Shown: positions 9,227 through 17,836 of the stretch, in pieces
How positions within the stretch are numbered: position 1 is the first letter of the stretch
How the letters are laid out: each line of letters begins with the position of its first letter
Source: Chromobacterium aquaticum
Lineage (GTDB): Bacteria > Pseudomonadota > Gammaproteobacteria > Burkholderiales > Chromobacteriaceae
Length of the DNA stretch: 44,172 nucleotides
Direction of reading: 5' to 3'
Assembly: GCF_021129195.1 (NCBI RefSeq)
Contig: NZ_JAJOHW010000136.1
Coordinates: 1-44,172, forward strand
Made by a program: the position numbers and the translations under genes
The notes under the pieces: model-generated
Told to the model about the DNA's origin: nothing
Seen by the model: the letters and a program-made list of their open reading frames with translations, nothing else
Database searches by the model: none

Positions 9227-9658
9227 ATGCTGCTGAACACTGTACAGCCGGGTGCCGGCGCCAAGCATGCCAAGCGCCGTGTAGGCCGTGGCATCGGCAG
9301 CGGCCTGGGCAAGACTTGTGGCCGCGGTCACAAAGGTCAGAAGAGCCGTGCAGGTGGTTTCCACAAGGTTGGTTTCGAAGGCGGTCAAATGCCGCTGCAA
9401 CGTCGTCTGCCGAAGCGCGGCTTCAAGTCGCTGAACGCAGGCAAGGTTGCCGAGATTCGCCTGTCCGAACTGAACCTGCTGCCGGTTGATGAAATCGACC
9501 TGCTCTCTCTCAAGCAAGCTGGTCTGGCTTCCATCCAGGCGACTTCCGCCAAGGTGGTTCTGTCCGGCAAGATTGAGCGCGCAGTAAAACTGCGCGGCGT
9601 TGGCGTAACTGCCGGCGCGCGCGCCGCCATCGAAGCTGCCGGCGGCAGCGTAGAATAA
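9227..9658 (+). CDS. rplO: 50S ribosomal protein L15
   Basis: The 143-residue product has the basic glycine-rich N-terminal extension ([20 protein letters not shown]) and [15 protein letters not shown], followed by the globular L15 domain. L15 is a late 50S assembly protein. It is followed after 11 bp by secY, the usual spc arrangement. Confidence 0.97.
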   Translation: MLLNTVQPGAGAKHAKRRVGRGIGSGLGKTCGRGHKGQKSRAGGFHKVGFEGGQMPLQRRLPKRGFKSLNAGKVAEIRLSELNLLPVDEIDLLSLKQAGLASIQATSAKVVLSGKIERAVKLRGVGVTAGARAAIEAAGGSVE

Positions 9659-9669
9659 GGCAATAATCT

Positions 9670-10989
9670 GTGGCGAATACTTCTCTAGTGGCAAATGCCA
9701 ATAAGTTTGGTGATCTCAAGCGTCGAATCTGGTTCCTGATTGGTGCCCTGATCGTTTATCGCATCGGTGCTCACATTCCGGTTCCGGGTATCAACCCTGC
9801 CGAGCTAGCGAAGTTGTTCCACTCATCGCAGACGGGCCTGCTCGACATGTTCAACATGTTCTCGGGCGGCGCCCTCTCGAGATTCACGGTGTTTGCCATT
9901 GGCATCATGCCGTATATCTCGGCCTCCATCATTCTTCAGCTTGCCTCCGAGGTTCTTCCGAGCCTCAAGCAGCTGAAGAAGGAGGGCGATGCGGGACGTC
10001 GTAAGATAACCCAGTACACACGTTACGCCACCGTTCTGCTCGCGACTTTCCAAAGTTTCGGCATTGCGGTGATGCTGTACAAGCAGCCTAACCTGGTGGT
10101 GACTCCGCAGTGGGAGTTCTACCTGACGACAGTCGTATCGCTGGTAACCGGCACCATGTTCCTCATGTGGCTGGGCGAGCAGATCACCGAGCGCGGGATC
10201 GGCAATGGTATTTCGCTGATCATCTGCGCGGGTATCGCCGCTGGCGTTCCGGCTGCGATAGGCAAGACCTTGACTCTGACCAGTCAGGGTTCTTTGCCCA
10301 TCCTGTTTGCCGTCGTGCTGTTTGTCGGAGTGATCCTGGTGACCTATGTGGTGGTCTACGCTGAGCGTGGCCAACGCAAGGTCCTGGTGAACTACGCCAA
10401 GCGCCAGGTCGGTAATCGCGTCATGCAGGGCCAGAGCACGCATCTGCCGCTCAAGCTCAACATGGCGGGGGTGATTCCGCCGATTTTCGCGTCCAGCATC
10501 ATCCTGTTCCCGGCCACCGTTCTCGGCTGGTTTGGTCAGGGCGAGCACATGGGCTGGTTGAAGGGCATCGCAGACAAACTGCATCCCGGTCAGCCTATCT
10601 ATGTGCTGCTGTATGCGGCGGCCATCGTCTTCTTCTGCTATTTCTACACGGCGTTGGTTTTCAACCCGAAGGAAACGGCGGACAACTTGAAGAAGAGCGG
10701 TGCCTTCATCCCGGGTATTCGTCCAGGTGAGCAGACTTCCCGTTATATCGAGAAGATCATTCTGCGGCTGACGCTGATTGGTGCGATCTATATCACACTG
10801 GTCTGCTTGCTGCCGGAGTTCCTGATCCTGAAGTGGAACGTTCCGTTCTACTTTGGTGGCACATCGCTGCTGATCATCGTGGTGGTGACCATGGACTTCA
10901 TGGCGCAGGTACAGTCTTACGTGTTGTCGCATCAGTACGAGAGCTTGCTGAAGAAGGCCAACTTCAAAGGCAATGCGCTCACGCGCTGA
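9670..10989 (+). CDS. secY: Preprotein translocase channel subunit SecY
   Basis: The 439-residue membrane protein forms the protein-conducting channel with SecE and SecG. Ten hydrophobic segments are visible. The N-terminal part has [13 protein letters not shown] and the plug region [20 protein letters not shown]; later come [11 protein letters not shown]-type and [20 protein letters not shown] loops of the SecA/ribosome-docking face. The start codon is GTG at 9670, weakly preceded by AATAAT, unlike the ATG starts of its ribosomal neighbours. Decayed infA sequence begins 23 bp after the stop. Confidence 0.98.
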   Translation: MANTSLVANANKFGDLKRRIWFLIGALIVYRIGAHIPVPGINPAELAKLFHSSQTGLLDMFNMFSGGALSRFTVFAIGIMPYISASIILQLASEVLPSLKQLKKEGDAGRRKITQYTRYATVLLATFQSFGIAVMLYKQPNLVVTPQWEFYLTTVVSLVTGTMFLMWLGEQITERGIGNGISLIICAGIAAGVPAAIGKTLTLTSQGSLPILFAVVLFVGVILVTYVVVYAERGQRKVLVNYAKRQVGNRVMQGQSTHLPLKLNMAGVIPPIFASSIILFPATVLGWFGQGEHMGWLKGIADKLHPGQPIYVLLYAAAIVFFCYFYTALVFNPKETADNLKKSGAFIPGIRPGEQTSRYIEKIILRLTLIGAIYITLVCLLPEFLILKWNVPFYFGGTSLLIIVVVTMDFMAQVQSYVLSHQYESLLKKANFKGNALTR

Positions 10990-11012
10990 CAACTTGAGCT
11001 CGCGCTGGGTTA

Positions 11013-11219
11013 TTGGCTAAGGAAGACACCATCCAGATGCATTGCAAGATTCCGGAGTCCGCTTCGGAGTTTTGCTTGTGAATGGACACGTGGTAACCGG
11101 GTAGTTCAGGCGGGATGCGCTTGCGAAGGCAGGCGCGCCCGGTCTGGATAGCGGTCAGGAGCTAAGGGGCTGAGCCCCGGAAGTCCGGCCGGTGCCCGAT
11201 AGTGTTCCGTGCGAAATAA
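11013..11219 (+). pseudogene. infA: Decayed infA (translation initiation factor IF-1) remnant
   Basis: Three blocks of IF-1 survive in the right order. Codons at 11016-11039 read AKEDTIQM, 11081-11101 read NGHVVTG, and 11199-11219 read IVFRAK followed by TAA. The first and last are in one frame, the middle block in another. Sequence between them is unrecognisable, the ATG has become TTG, an in-frame TGA lies at 11079-11081, and the span is 207 nt against about 219 for an intact 72-codon gene. The position, between secY and rpmJ, is the usual infA site. IF-1 is essential, so an intact copy must lie outside the window. Confidence 0.85.
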
Positions 11220-11255
11220 CGCACTTGCTCTTTTAGAGGATTGAAAGGAACTGAC

Positions 11256-11369
11256 ATGCGAGTACAGCCTTCGGTAAAGAAGATTTGCCGCAACTGCAAA
11301 ATCATTCGTCGCAATCGCGTAGTTCGCGTGATCTGCACGGATCCGCGTCACAAGCAAAAACAAGGCTAA
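11256..11369 (+). CDS. rpmJ: 50S ribosomal protein L36 (zinc-binding form)
   Basis: A 37-codon gene starts [20 protein letters not shown]. It has the zinc-binding set Cys11, Cys14, Cys27 and His32, so this is the C+ form of L36. GAAAGGAA lies about 6 bp before the ATG. L36 is the smallest ribosomal protein and stabilises 23S rRNA near the GTPase centre. It follows the infA remnant and precedes the promoter of the alpha set. Confidence 0.96.
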   Translation: MRVQPSVKKICRNCKIIRRNRVVRVICTDPRHKQKQG

Positions 11370-11372
11370 CAT

Positions 11373-11401
11373 TTGTTAGACCTGGATTTGCGTGATACAA
11401 T
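11373..11401 (+). promoter_or_regulatory. Alpha operon promoter (upstream of rpsM)
   Basis: TTGTTA at 11373-11378 and TACAAT at 11396-11401 are 17 bp apart with an extended -10 TG at 11393-11394. It lies just after rpmJ and predicts a start near 11408, about 32 nt before the rpsM ATG. It would let rpsM-rplQ be expressed independently of the spc unit. Confidence 0.65.
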
Positions 11402-11439
11402 CGCAAACTTTTCAAGGTCTTAAGGCTTAAGGAAAGAGT

Positions 11440-11802
11440 ATGGCCCGTATTGCAGGGGTAAACATCCCCAATCATGCGCATGCCGTTATCGGCCTGCAGG
11501 CAATTTTCGGCATCGGTCAGACTCGCGCCCAGCAGATTTGTGCTGCTGCCAGCGTGAACCCTTCCACGAAAGTGAAGGATCTGACTGACGCTGAAATGGA
11601 AACTCTGCGTGATGAAGTGGCTAAGTTCACCGTTGAAGGTGATCTGCGCCGTGAAGTCACCATGAGCATCAAGCGTCTGATGGACATGGGCTGCTATCGC
11701 GGCTTCCGCCATCGTCGTGGCCTGCCGTGCCGCGGTCAGCGCACTCGCACTAACGCTCGTACCCGTAAGGGACCGCGTAAGGCGATCGCCGGCAAGAAGT
11801 AA
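11440..11802 (+). CDS. rpsM: 30S ribosomal protein S13
   Basis: The 120-residue product starts [20 protein letters not shown], has the helix-two-turn-helix core and ends with the basic tail [17 protein letters not shown] that reaches P-site tRNA. AAGGAA lies 8 bp before the ATG. In E. coli this start is where S4 represses the alpha operon; the 32-nt leader predicted here would be much shorter than that pseudoknot. Confidence 0.97.
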   Translation: MARIAGVNIPNHAHAVIGLQAIFGIGQTRAQQICAAASVNPSTKVKDLTDAEMETLRDEVAKFTVEGDLRREVTMSIKRLMDMGCYRGFRHRRGLPCRGQRTRTNARTRKGPRKAIAGKK

Positions 11803-11821
11803 TTAATAGGAACAACAGATA

Positions 11822-12217
<396 letters not shown>

Positions 12218-12235
12218 TTCGGAGAGTGTGAGAAC

Positions 12236-12856
12236 ATGGCACGTTATATCGGCCCTAAGTGTAAGCTCGCTCGTCGTGAAGGCACCGACCTTTTCCTGAA
12301 GAGCGCGCGTCGTGCACTGGATTCCAAGTGCAAACTGGATAGCCCTCCGGGCCAGCATGGCGCTCGTAAGAGCCGCCTGTCTGACTACGGTGTGCAACTG
12401 CGTGAAAAGCAGAAAATCCGTCGTATTTACGGTGTACTCGAGCGTCAGTTCCGCAATTACTTTGCGGAAGCTGTGCGTCGCAAGGGCTCCACGGGTGAAA
12501 ACCTGCTGAAGCTGCTCGAGGCCCGCCTGGACAACGTTGTATATCGCATGGGCTTTGGCTCCACTCGCGCCGAAGCGCGCCAGCTGGTTAGCCACAAGGC
12601 TATCGTTGTGAACGGCCAGGTTGTGAACATTCCGTCCTACCAGGTTAAAGCCGGTGACGTAGTGTCCGTCCGTGAAAAAGCCAAGAAACAGGCCCGTATC
12701 GTAGAAGGTCTGGCTCTGGCCGAGCAGGGTGGTTTCCCGTCTTGGGTCCTGGTTGACTCCAAGAAAATGGAAGGCACTTTCAAATCCGCTCCGGAACGTT
12801 CCGAACTGTCTAGCGATATCAACGAACAACTCGTTGTGGAATTCTACTCCAAGTAA
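12236..12856 (+). CDS. rpsD: 30S ribosomal protein S4
   Basis: The 206-residue product starts [20 protein letters not shown] and has the S4 RNA-binding domain ([20 protein letters not shown], then [16 protein letters not shown]). It has no zinc CxxC cluster. S4 is a primary 16S rRNA binder and the known repressor of the alpha operon in E. coli. Confidence 0.97.
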   Translation: MARYIGPKCKLARREGTDLFLKSARRALDSKCKLDSPPGQHGARKSRLSDYGVQLREKQKIRRIYGVLERQFRNYFAEAVRRKGSTGENLLKLLEARLDNVVYRMGFGSTRAEARQLVSHKAIVVNGQVVNIPSYQVKAGDVVSVREKAKKQARIVEGLALAEQGGFPSWVLVDSKKMEGTFKSAPERSELSSDINEQLVVEFYSK

Positions 12857-12879
12857 TCGCTAGCTCTTAGGGAATGACT

Positions 12880-13863
12880 ATGCAAAACAGCGCTTCGGAA
12901 TTTCTGAAACCTCGTCTTATCGACGTTCAGCCGGTTTCCGCCACTCACGCTCGTGTGTCGATGGAGCCGTTCGAGCGCGGCTACGCTCATACTCTGGGTA
13001 ACTCGCTGCGCCGTATCCTGCTGTCGTCGATGCCGGGCTATGCTCCGACCGAAGTGACTATCGCTGGCGTTTTGCATGAGTATTCCGCACTTGATGGCGT
13101 GCGCGAGGATGTCGTTGACATCCTCCTCAACCTCAAGGGCGTAGTGCTTAAGCTGCATGGTCGTGACAGTGTTGTGCTGTCCTTGAAAAAGGACGGCGAA
13201 GGCGCTGTCTTGGCTGGCGATATCGAACTGCCGCACGATGTGGAAGTGATCAATCCGGACCACGTGATTTGTCACATCTCCTCTGGCGGTAAGATCGACA
13301 TGGAGATCAAGATCGAAAAAGGCCGCGGCTATCAGCCGGTGTCGGTTCGATCCAATCATGAAGACAACCGTTCCATCGGTACCATTCAACTGGATGCTTC
13401 CTTCTCGCCGGTTCGCCGCGTGAGCTTTGCTGTGGAAAGCGCCCGTGTTGAGCAGCGTACCGACCTCGACCGCCTGGTTCTCGATATCGAGACCAATGGC
13501 GTGATCGAGCCGGAACAGGCAGTGCGCAACGCTGCCCGTATTCTGATGGATCAACTGTCGATCTTTGCCGATCTCCAAGGCACAGCGGTTGAAGAAGTCG
13601 TTGAAAAGGCGCCGCCGATCGATCCGATCCTGCTGCGTCCGGTAGACGATCTTGAACTGACGGTTCGTTCGGCCAACTGCCTGAAAGCTGAGAACATTTA
13701 TTACATCGGCGATCTGATCCAGCGTACTGAAACCGAGCTTCTGAAGACTCCGAACCTCGGCCGCAAGTCGCTGAACGAGATCAAGGAAGTTCTCGCTTCC
13801 AAAGGCCTGACTCTCGGCATGAAGCTCGAGAATTGGCCGCCTGCTGGCCTCGAAAAGCCGTAA
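12880..13863 (+). CDS. rpoA: RNA polymerase alpha subunit
   Basis: The 327-residue product has the assembly domain (residues about 1-230, with [20 protein letters not shown]) and the C-terminal domain (about 250-315, with [17 protein letters not shown] and [14 protein letters not shown]) that binds UP elements and activators. The ATG at 12880 is chosen over 12874 because TAGGGA lies 6 bp upstream of the former and touches the latter. It is co-transcribed with rpsD and rplQ. Confidence 0.98.
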   Translation: MQNSASEFLKPRLIDVQPVSATHARVSMEPFERGYAHTLGNSLRRILLSSMPGYAPTEVTIAGVLHEYSALDGVREDVVDILLNLKGVVLKLHGRDSVVLSLKKDGEGAVLAGDIELPHDVEVINPDHVICHISSGGKIDMEIKIEKGRGYQPVSVRSNHEDNRSIGTIQLDASFSPVRRVSFAVESARVEQRTDLDRLVLDIETNGVIEPEQAVRNAARILMDQLSIFADLQGTAVEEVVEKAPPIDPILLRPVDDLELTVRSANCLKAENIYYIGDLIQRTETELLKTPNLGRKSLNEIKEVLASKGLTLGMKLENWPPAGLEKP

Positions 13864-13888
13864 GGTTTGAGATAAAAGGACATTAACA

Positions 13889-14284
13889 ATGCGTCATCGT
13901 TACAGTAATCGTAAACTGAACCGCACGACCAGCCATCGTCTGGCGATGCTGCGCAACATGGCGAACTCGCTGCTGAAGCACGAAGTTATCGTGACCACGC
14001 TGCCGAAAGCCAAGGAACTGCGTCGTGTGGCCGAGCCGCTGATCACGCTCGGCAAAAAGCCGTCTCTCGCCAACCGTCGTCTGGCGTTTGACCGCACTCG
14101 TGACCGCGATATCGTGGTTAAACTCTTCGACGTTCTCGGCCCGCGCTTCTCCGCCCGCAATGGTGGTTATGTGCGTATCCTGAAGTACGGTTTCCGCAAG
14201 GGCGACAACGCCCCGATGGCTCTGGTAGAGCTGGTGGACCGTCCGGAAGATGCCGTAGCGGTTGAAGACAACTCCGCCGAGTAA
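13889..14284 (+). CDS. rplQ: 50S ribosomal protein L17
   Basis: The 131-residue product starts [20 protein letters not shown], the invariant L17 N-terminus, and has a short acidic tail. It is the last gene of the alpha operon; tandem terminator hairpins follow within 20 bp. Confidence 0.97.
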   Translation: MRHRYSNRKLNRTTSHRLAMLRNMANSLLKHEVIVTTLPKAKELRRVAEPLITLGKKPSLANRRLAFDRTRDRDIVVKLFDVLGPRFSARNGGYVRILKYGFRKGDNAPMALVELVDRPEDAVAVEDNSAE

Positions 14285-14297
14285 TCGACGAAGTTGA

Positions 14298-14372
14298 GAA
14301 AAAAGCCAGGCGCAAGCCTGGCTTTTTTCATTGCCGGAAAAGAAAAGACCCGCCTTGAGCGGGTTTTTTCTT
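14298..14372. terminator. Tandem, probably bidirectional terminators after rplQ
   Basis: The first hairpin (AGCCAGGC with GCCTGGCT, GCAA tetraloop, 14304-14323) is flanked by A and T runs, so it can stop both strands. The second (ACCCGC with GCGGGT, 14348-14364) is followed by a T run. They separate the plus-strand ribosomal operon from convergent glsA. Confidence 0.9.
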
Positions 14373-14400
14373 TTGGCGGCGCCCAGCGGAGCCGGCGTGC

Positions 14401-15312
14401 TTAAAAGATCGACAAACCGGTACGCGTGGTGAAACGATCCAGCGCTTCCAGGCCCAACACCGAATTGCCCTTGCCATCCAGCTCCGGGCTCCATACCGCG
14501 ATGCTCATCTTGCCGGGGATGATGGCGAGCATGCCGCCGCCAACGCCGCTTTTCACCGGCAGGCCGACGCGGTAGGCGAACTCGCCGGCGGCATCGTAAG
14601 TGCCGCAAGTCAGCATGACCGCGTTGATCTGTTTGGCCTGACTGCGGCTCAGCGTTTGCCGGCCGTCTCGGGTAACGCCGCGGTTGGCCAGAAACAGGCC
14701 GGCATTGGCCAGTTCCACGCAGTTCATCACGATGCTGCAGCTGTTGAAATACTGCTGCAGCACGGTTTCGACGTCGTTGTCGAGGTTGTGATAGCTCTTC
14801 ATGAAGTGAGCCAGCGCCGCGTTGCGGTGGCCGTGCGCGCGCTCGGATTCGGCTACGCGGGCATTGCCGCACAGGGTGGCATTGCCGGATTCCTGGCGCA
14901 GGCGGGCCAATAAGGCGCCATGAGCGTCGCCGAAGTGGCTGATCGCTCGGTCGGTGACCACCAGGGCGCCGGCATTGATGAAGGGGTTGCGCGGCACCCC
15001 GTCCTCGTACTCCAGCTGCACCAGGGAATTGAAGGGATTGCCGGAAGGTTCCTTGCCGACATGACGCCACAGCGTATCGCCCTCGGCCTCCAGTGTCAGC
15101 GCCAACATGAAGGCCTTGGAAATGCTCTGGATGGAAAAGGGGGTGGCCGCATCGCCGCAGCGATAATGCCGACCGTCCAGCGTGGTGATGGCCATGCCGA
15201 ATTGGCGCGGCGCCACTTCGGCCAGCGCCGGGATGTAGTCGGCGACGCGGCCCTGGCCGTAATAGGCGGCGACTTCGCGTTGGATTTGATCAATGATGAC
15301 TTGCAAATTCAT
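14401..15312 (-). CDS. glsA: Glutaminase (serine-type, GlsA/GlsB family)
   Basis: The product hydrolyses L-glutamine to glutamate and ammonia. The 303-residue protein has the serine beta-lactamase-like fold; SISK at residues 63-66 gives the catalytic Ser63 and Lys66, and EDGVPRNPFINAGALV and YFNSCSI are family motifs. Length is normal (about 300-310). The ATG at 15312 gives MNLQVIIDQIQREVAAYYGQ, a usual start; no strong Shine-Dalgarno is seen, and an ATG at 15327 is an alternative. It lies 50 bp after a MOSC gene on the same strand, with a GC hairpin (15340-15357) between them. Confidence 0.95.
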   Translation of the reverse strand: MNLQVIIDQIQREVAAYYGQGRVADYIPALAEVAPRQFGMAITTLDGRHYRCGDAATPFSIQSISKAFMLALTLEAEGDTLWRHVGKEPSGNPFNSLVQLEYEDGVPRNPFINAGALVVTDRAISHFGDAHGALLARLRQESGNATLCGNARVAESERAHGHRNAALAHFMKSYHNLDNDVETVLQQYFNSCSIVMNCVELANAGLFLANRGVTRDGRQTLSRSQAKQINAVMLTCGTYDAAGEFAYRVGLPVKSGVGGGMLAIIPGKMSIAVWSPELDGKGNSVLGLEALDRFTTRTGLSIF

Positions 15313-15362
15313 GAATCTATTCAGCATAAAGCGGTAACAACGCCGGCGAACCGGCGTCGGGG

Positions 15363-16160
15363 TCAAAACTCGTAGCGGCTTTCCAGCACGCGGAACTCCG
15401 CGCCCAGCTCCAGCGCGCCTTCATTGCGCGGCACCAGGTTGACGCCGAAACAGACGCCTTCCGGCAAGGTGCGGATGCTGACCAGGGTGCGTAGTGGCTG
15501 CTGTTCCGGCGATTTGATCCCGGTATCCGGGTCCACCGTGGTCAGTACGCAGCGGCTACAGGGCTTGGCCACGTCGAACACCACATCGCCGATCTGAATC
15601 ACCTTCCAATCATCCTCTTCCCAGGCGTACTCGCCGCTTACCACCAGATTGGGACGGAAGTGGCGCAGCGATACCGGCTGGTCCAGCTCATCGTTCAGCG
15701 CGTCCAGCGAGGCCTGGTTCACCAGTAGATAAGGATAGCCATCGGCGAAGGACATCGCATGCTCGCTGTCCTTTAGCCGGCGCTGCGACTGCATGCCCAG
15801 CCACAGCAATTGGCAGGGCTCGCCCAGCAGCTCGCTGAACCAGTGGTCGACGGCCCGGTCGCCATGGTAGGCGGTAAAGCTGTCCTTCCATACCGTGGCC
15901 GCGGCTTCTTGCTGGTACTGGGTACTCATTGCCAGGATGGGGGGCTTGCCGGGATATTTGAACAGCGCGCCGCCGGGAATCAGGTCCACTTCCACGCGCA
16001 CCAGCTGCGGATGCGAGCGTGCGGTGAAAAAGCGGCCGTTATCGCCGGCGAGCAGCCATTCGCGGTCATGCAGCAAACCCTGCTTGCTGGCGTAGGCTCG
16101 GCTATAAGAGATGCCACGGCAGGACTTCAATGGATGGACGAACATTTCTACGAGTTGCAT
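15363..16160 (-). CDS. MOSC domain protein (YcbX/mARC-like)
   Basis: This 265-residue protein has the MOSC N-terminal beta-barrel (from MQLVEMFVHPLKSCRGISY) and a C-terminal MOSC domain. The KPCSRC motif (Cys201, Cys204) contains the cysteine that ligates molybdenum cofactor in mARC/YcbX proteins. Family members reduce N-hydroxylated compounds; no ferredoxin-like domain is fused here, unlike E. coli YcbX, so an external electron donor would be needed. The ATG at 16160 has GGAG 5 bp upstream; it begins 33 bp after the MocR-type regulator. Function is inferred from family only. Confidence 0.85.
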   Translation of the reverse strand: MQLVEMFVHPLKSCRGISYSRAYASKQGLLHDREWLLAGDNGRFFTARSHPQLVRVEVDLIPGGALFKYPGKPPILAMSTQYQQEAAATVWKDSFTAYHGDRAVDHWFSELLGEPCQLLWLGMQSQRRLKDSEHAMSFADGYPYLLVNQASLDALNDELDQPVSLRHFRPNLVVSGEYAWEEDDWKVIQIGDVVFDVAKPCSRCVLTTVDPDTGIKSPEQQPLRTLVSIRTLPEGVCFGVNLVPRNEGALELGAEFRVLESRYEF

Positions 16161-16193
16161 AGGGGCTCCGCTAAGCTGGATGTCCACATCTTA

Positions 16194-17591
16194 TCACTGT
16201 GGCCGGAGAGTCAGAAAATCCCACAGTCGACGATCCTGGCTGAAAGCAACGTTGAAGCGCAGCCAGTCGGAACGCATGCCGTGAGCGCGGAATAAATGGC
16301 CGGGCGCCAGCAGGATCTGCCGCAGCTGCGCCTGCTCGGCCAGGCTGGTCGCGTCCAGCTCGCTGGGCGGACGCGCCAGGATGAACAGGCCGTTGGCCGG
16401 GCGAGCGAACAACTGCCAGCCGTGCTCGGTGAATAGTTGCTGACATTGGGCCTGGGCTTCGGCCAGCCGCGAGCGCAGGCGCTCCAGCTGGCGGCGGTAA
16501 CGGCCCTCGCTGATCAGCTCCAGTGCCAGCCGTTCATTCAACTCCGGCGAGGTCAGCCCCGACATCATCTTGTAGTGAACGACGCGCTCCAGTAGTTCGG
16601 CCGGCCCAGTCAGATAACCGACGCGCAGGCCGGGGGACAGCGATTTGGAAAAACTGTCGATGTAGAGCACGCGCTTGAGTCCGTCCAGCGCCGCCAATGT
16701 TTGTTGACGGCCGGCGGTGAAATCGCCGGAGACATTGTCCTCCACGATCAGGAAATCGTGTTCCTCGGCCAGCCGCAGCACTTGGTGGGCAACGGACGGC
16801 GCGTAGCTGGCGCCGGTGGGGTTTTGCAGCCAGGGATTGGTGAAGAAGGCCCGTGGCCGATGCTGGCGCAGCAACGCGCGCAGTTGTTCCAGATCGGGGC
16901 CGTGCTCGGTCCACGGCACCGGCACCAGCTTGAACTCGCGGAAGGCCAGGCAGGACAGCAGATTGCAATAGCCGGGATCGTCGACCAGCACGGTGTCGCC
17001 GGCCTGCAGCAGCGCGCAGGCGGCCATGTCCAGCGCGCGGCTGGCGCCCTGGGTCAGCACGATATCGTCGGCGCGCGCGGCGATGCCGCGTTCCGCCAGA
17101 CGCTCGGCCAATTGCTCGCGCAGCGGCAGATAACCCTTGGGGTCGCCGTAGCCGGGCGCGGCAATGGCGTCGCGCGCCAGTTGGCGCAAGGCTTTTTGCT
17201 GGGCCTCGGCGTCGTACCAATGCGAAGGCAGCCAGCCGCAGCCGGCGAACAAGGTATTGGCGTCCTGCTGATAGATCTTGCGCAGCAGCCAGTATTCGTC
17301 CACCGGCCACACGCGCGGCGGCGGCGCCTGCCGCGGTGTCAGGGCTTCGCGCCGCGCTTCGACGTAGAAACCGGAACCGCGCCGCGCTGTGAGATAGCCC
17401 AGGGTGACCAGCCGGTCGTAAGCCTCGACAACGGTGAAGGGGCTGACGTCAAGTTCCCTGGCCATGCTGCGAATAGATGGGATTTTTGCGCCATTGCGCC
17501 ATTGTCCGCATTGGATGGCCGAAATAGCTGAATTGACGATGTTTTCAACCAAGGTAATGCCATCTTCAGGCATAAGACGAAAATTGGCCAT
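16194..17591 (-). CDS. MocR-type GntR regulator with aminotransferase domain
   Basis: The 465-residue protein has an N-terminal GntR winged helix (about 12-78, with IPSIRSMARELDVSPFTV) joined to a class I aminotransferase fold. PLP features are present: NPTG near 257-260, Asp285, and the Schiff-base lysine Lys316 in DSFSKSLSPG. Such proteins sense a PLP-bound amine or amino acid and usually control a neighbouring gene. It heads a minus-strand set with the MOSC protein and glsA; the divergent neighbour is a chemoreceptor gene 245 bp away. The regulated target cannot be read from sequence; the omega-aminotransferase operon nearby is a candidate. Confidence 0.9.
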   Translation of the reverse strand: MANFRLMPEDGITLVENIVNSAISAIQCGQWRNGAKIPSIRSMARELDVSPFTVVEAYDRLVTLGYLTARRGSGFYVEARREALTPRQAPPPRVWPVDEYWLLRKIYQQDANTLFAGCGWLPSHWYDAEAQQKALRQLARDAIAAPGYGDPKGYLPLREQLAERLAERGIAARADDIVLTQGASRALDMAACALLQAGDTVLVDDPGYCNLLSCLAFREFKLVPVPWTEHGPDLEQLRALLRQHRPRAFFTNPWLQNPTGASYAPSVAHQVLRLAEEHDFLIVEDNVSGDFTAGRQQTLAALDGLKRVLYIDSFSKSLSPGLRVGYLTGPAELLERVVHYKMMSGLTSPELNERLALELISEGRYRRQLERLRSRLAEAQAQCQQLFTEHGWQLFARPANGLFILARPPSELDATSLAEQAQLRQILLAPGHLFRAHGMRSDWLRFNVAFSQDRRLWDFLTLRPQ

Positions 17592-17642
17592 GGCGCATTA
17601 TTTCGACAGCATTGAGATAGGGTCTGTCCGTTGGGAACAGCT

Positions 17643-17658
17643 TGTGATAAATATCACG
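17643..17658. promoter_or_regulatory. CRP-like binding site in the regulator/chemoreceptor gap
   Basis: TGTGATAAATATCACG matches the CRP consensus TGTGA-N6-TCACA with one mismatch and forms a near-perfect palindrome. It lies 52 bp upstream of the MocR-type gene and about 180 bp upstream of the chemoreceptor. It is a sequence match only. Confidence 0.4.
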
Positions 17659-17836
17659 TCATAAACCGGATGGCATGACCGGCTTGCCGAGTACACAGTT
17701 TTTTATTGAGCTTTAAGTACTGAACGGCTAAGACAAGGGAAGGACATCCGGTATCGAGAATGATCATAACAGTGCTTGGCCGGACATTGATAATCAATCA
17801 GGGCAAGCCAAGTCGAATTGGGGATGGAGGTCGGAA

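Noticed and set aside
17787-17797. TTGAT-A-ATCAA palindrome, resembling an FNR box
   Set aside because: The spacer is 1 base, whereas FNR boxes need 4. Left as a plain palindrome upstream of the chemoreceptor.
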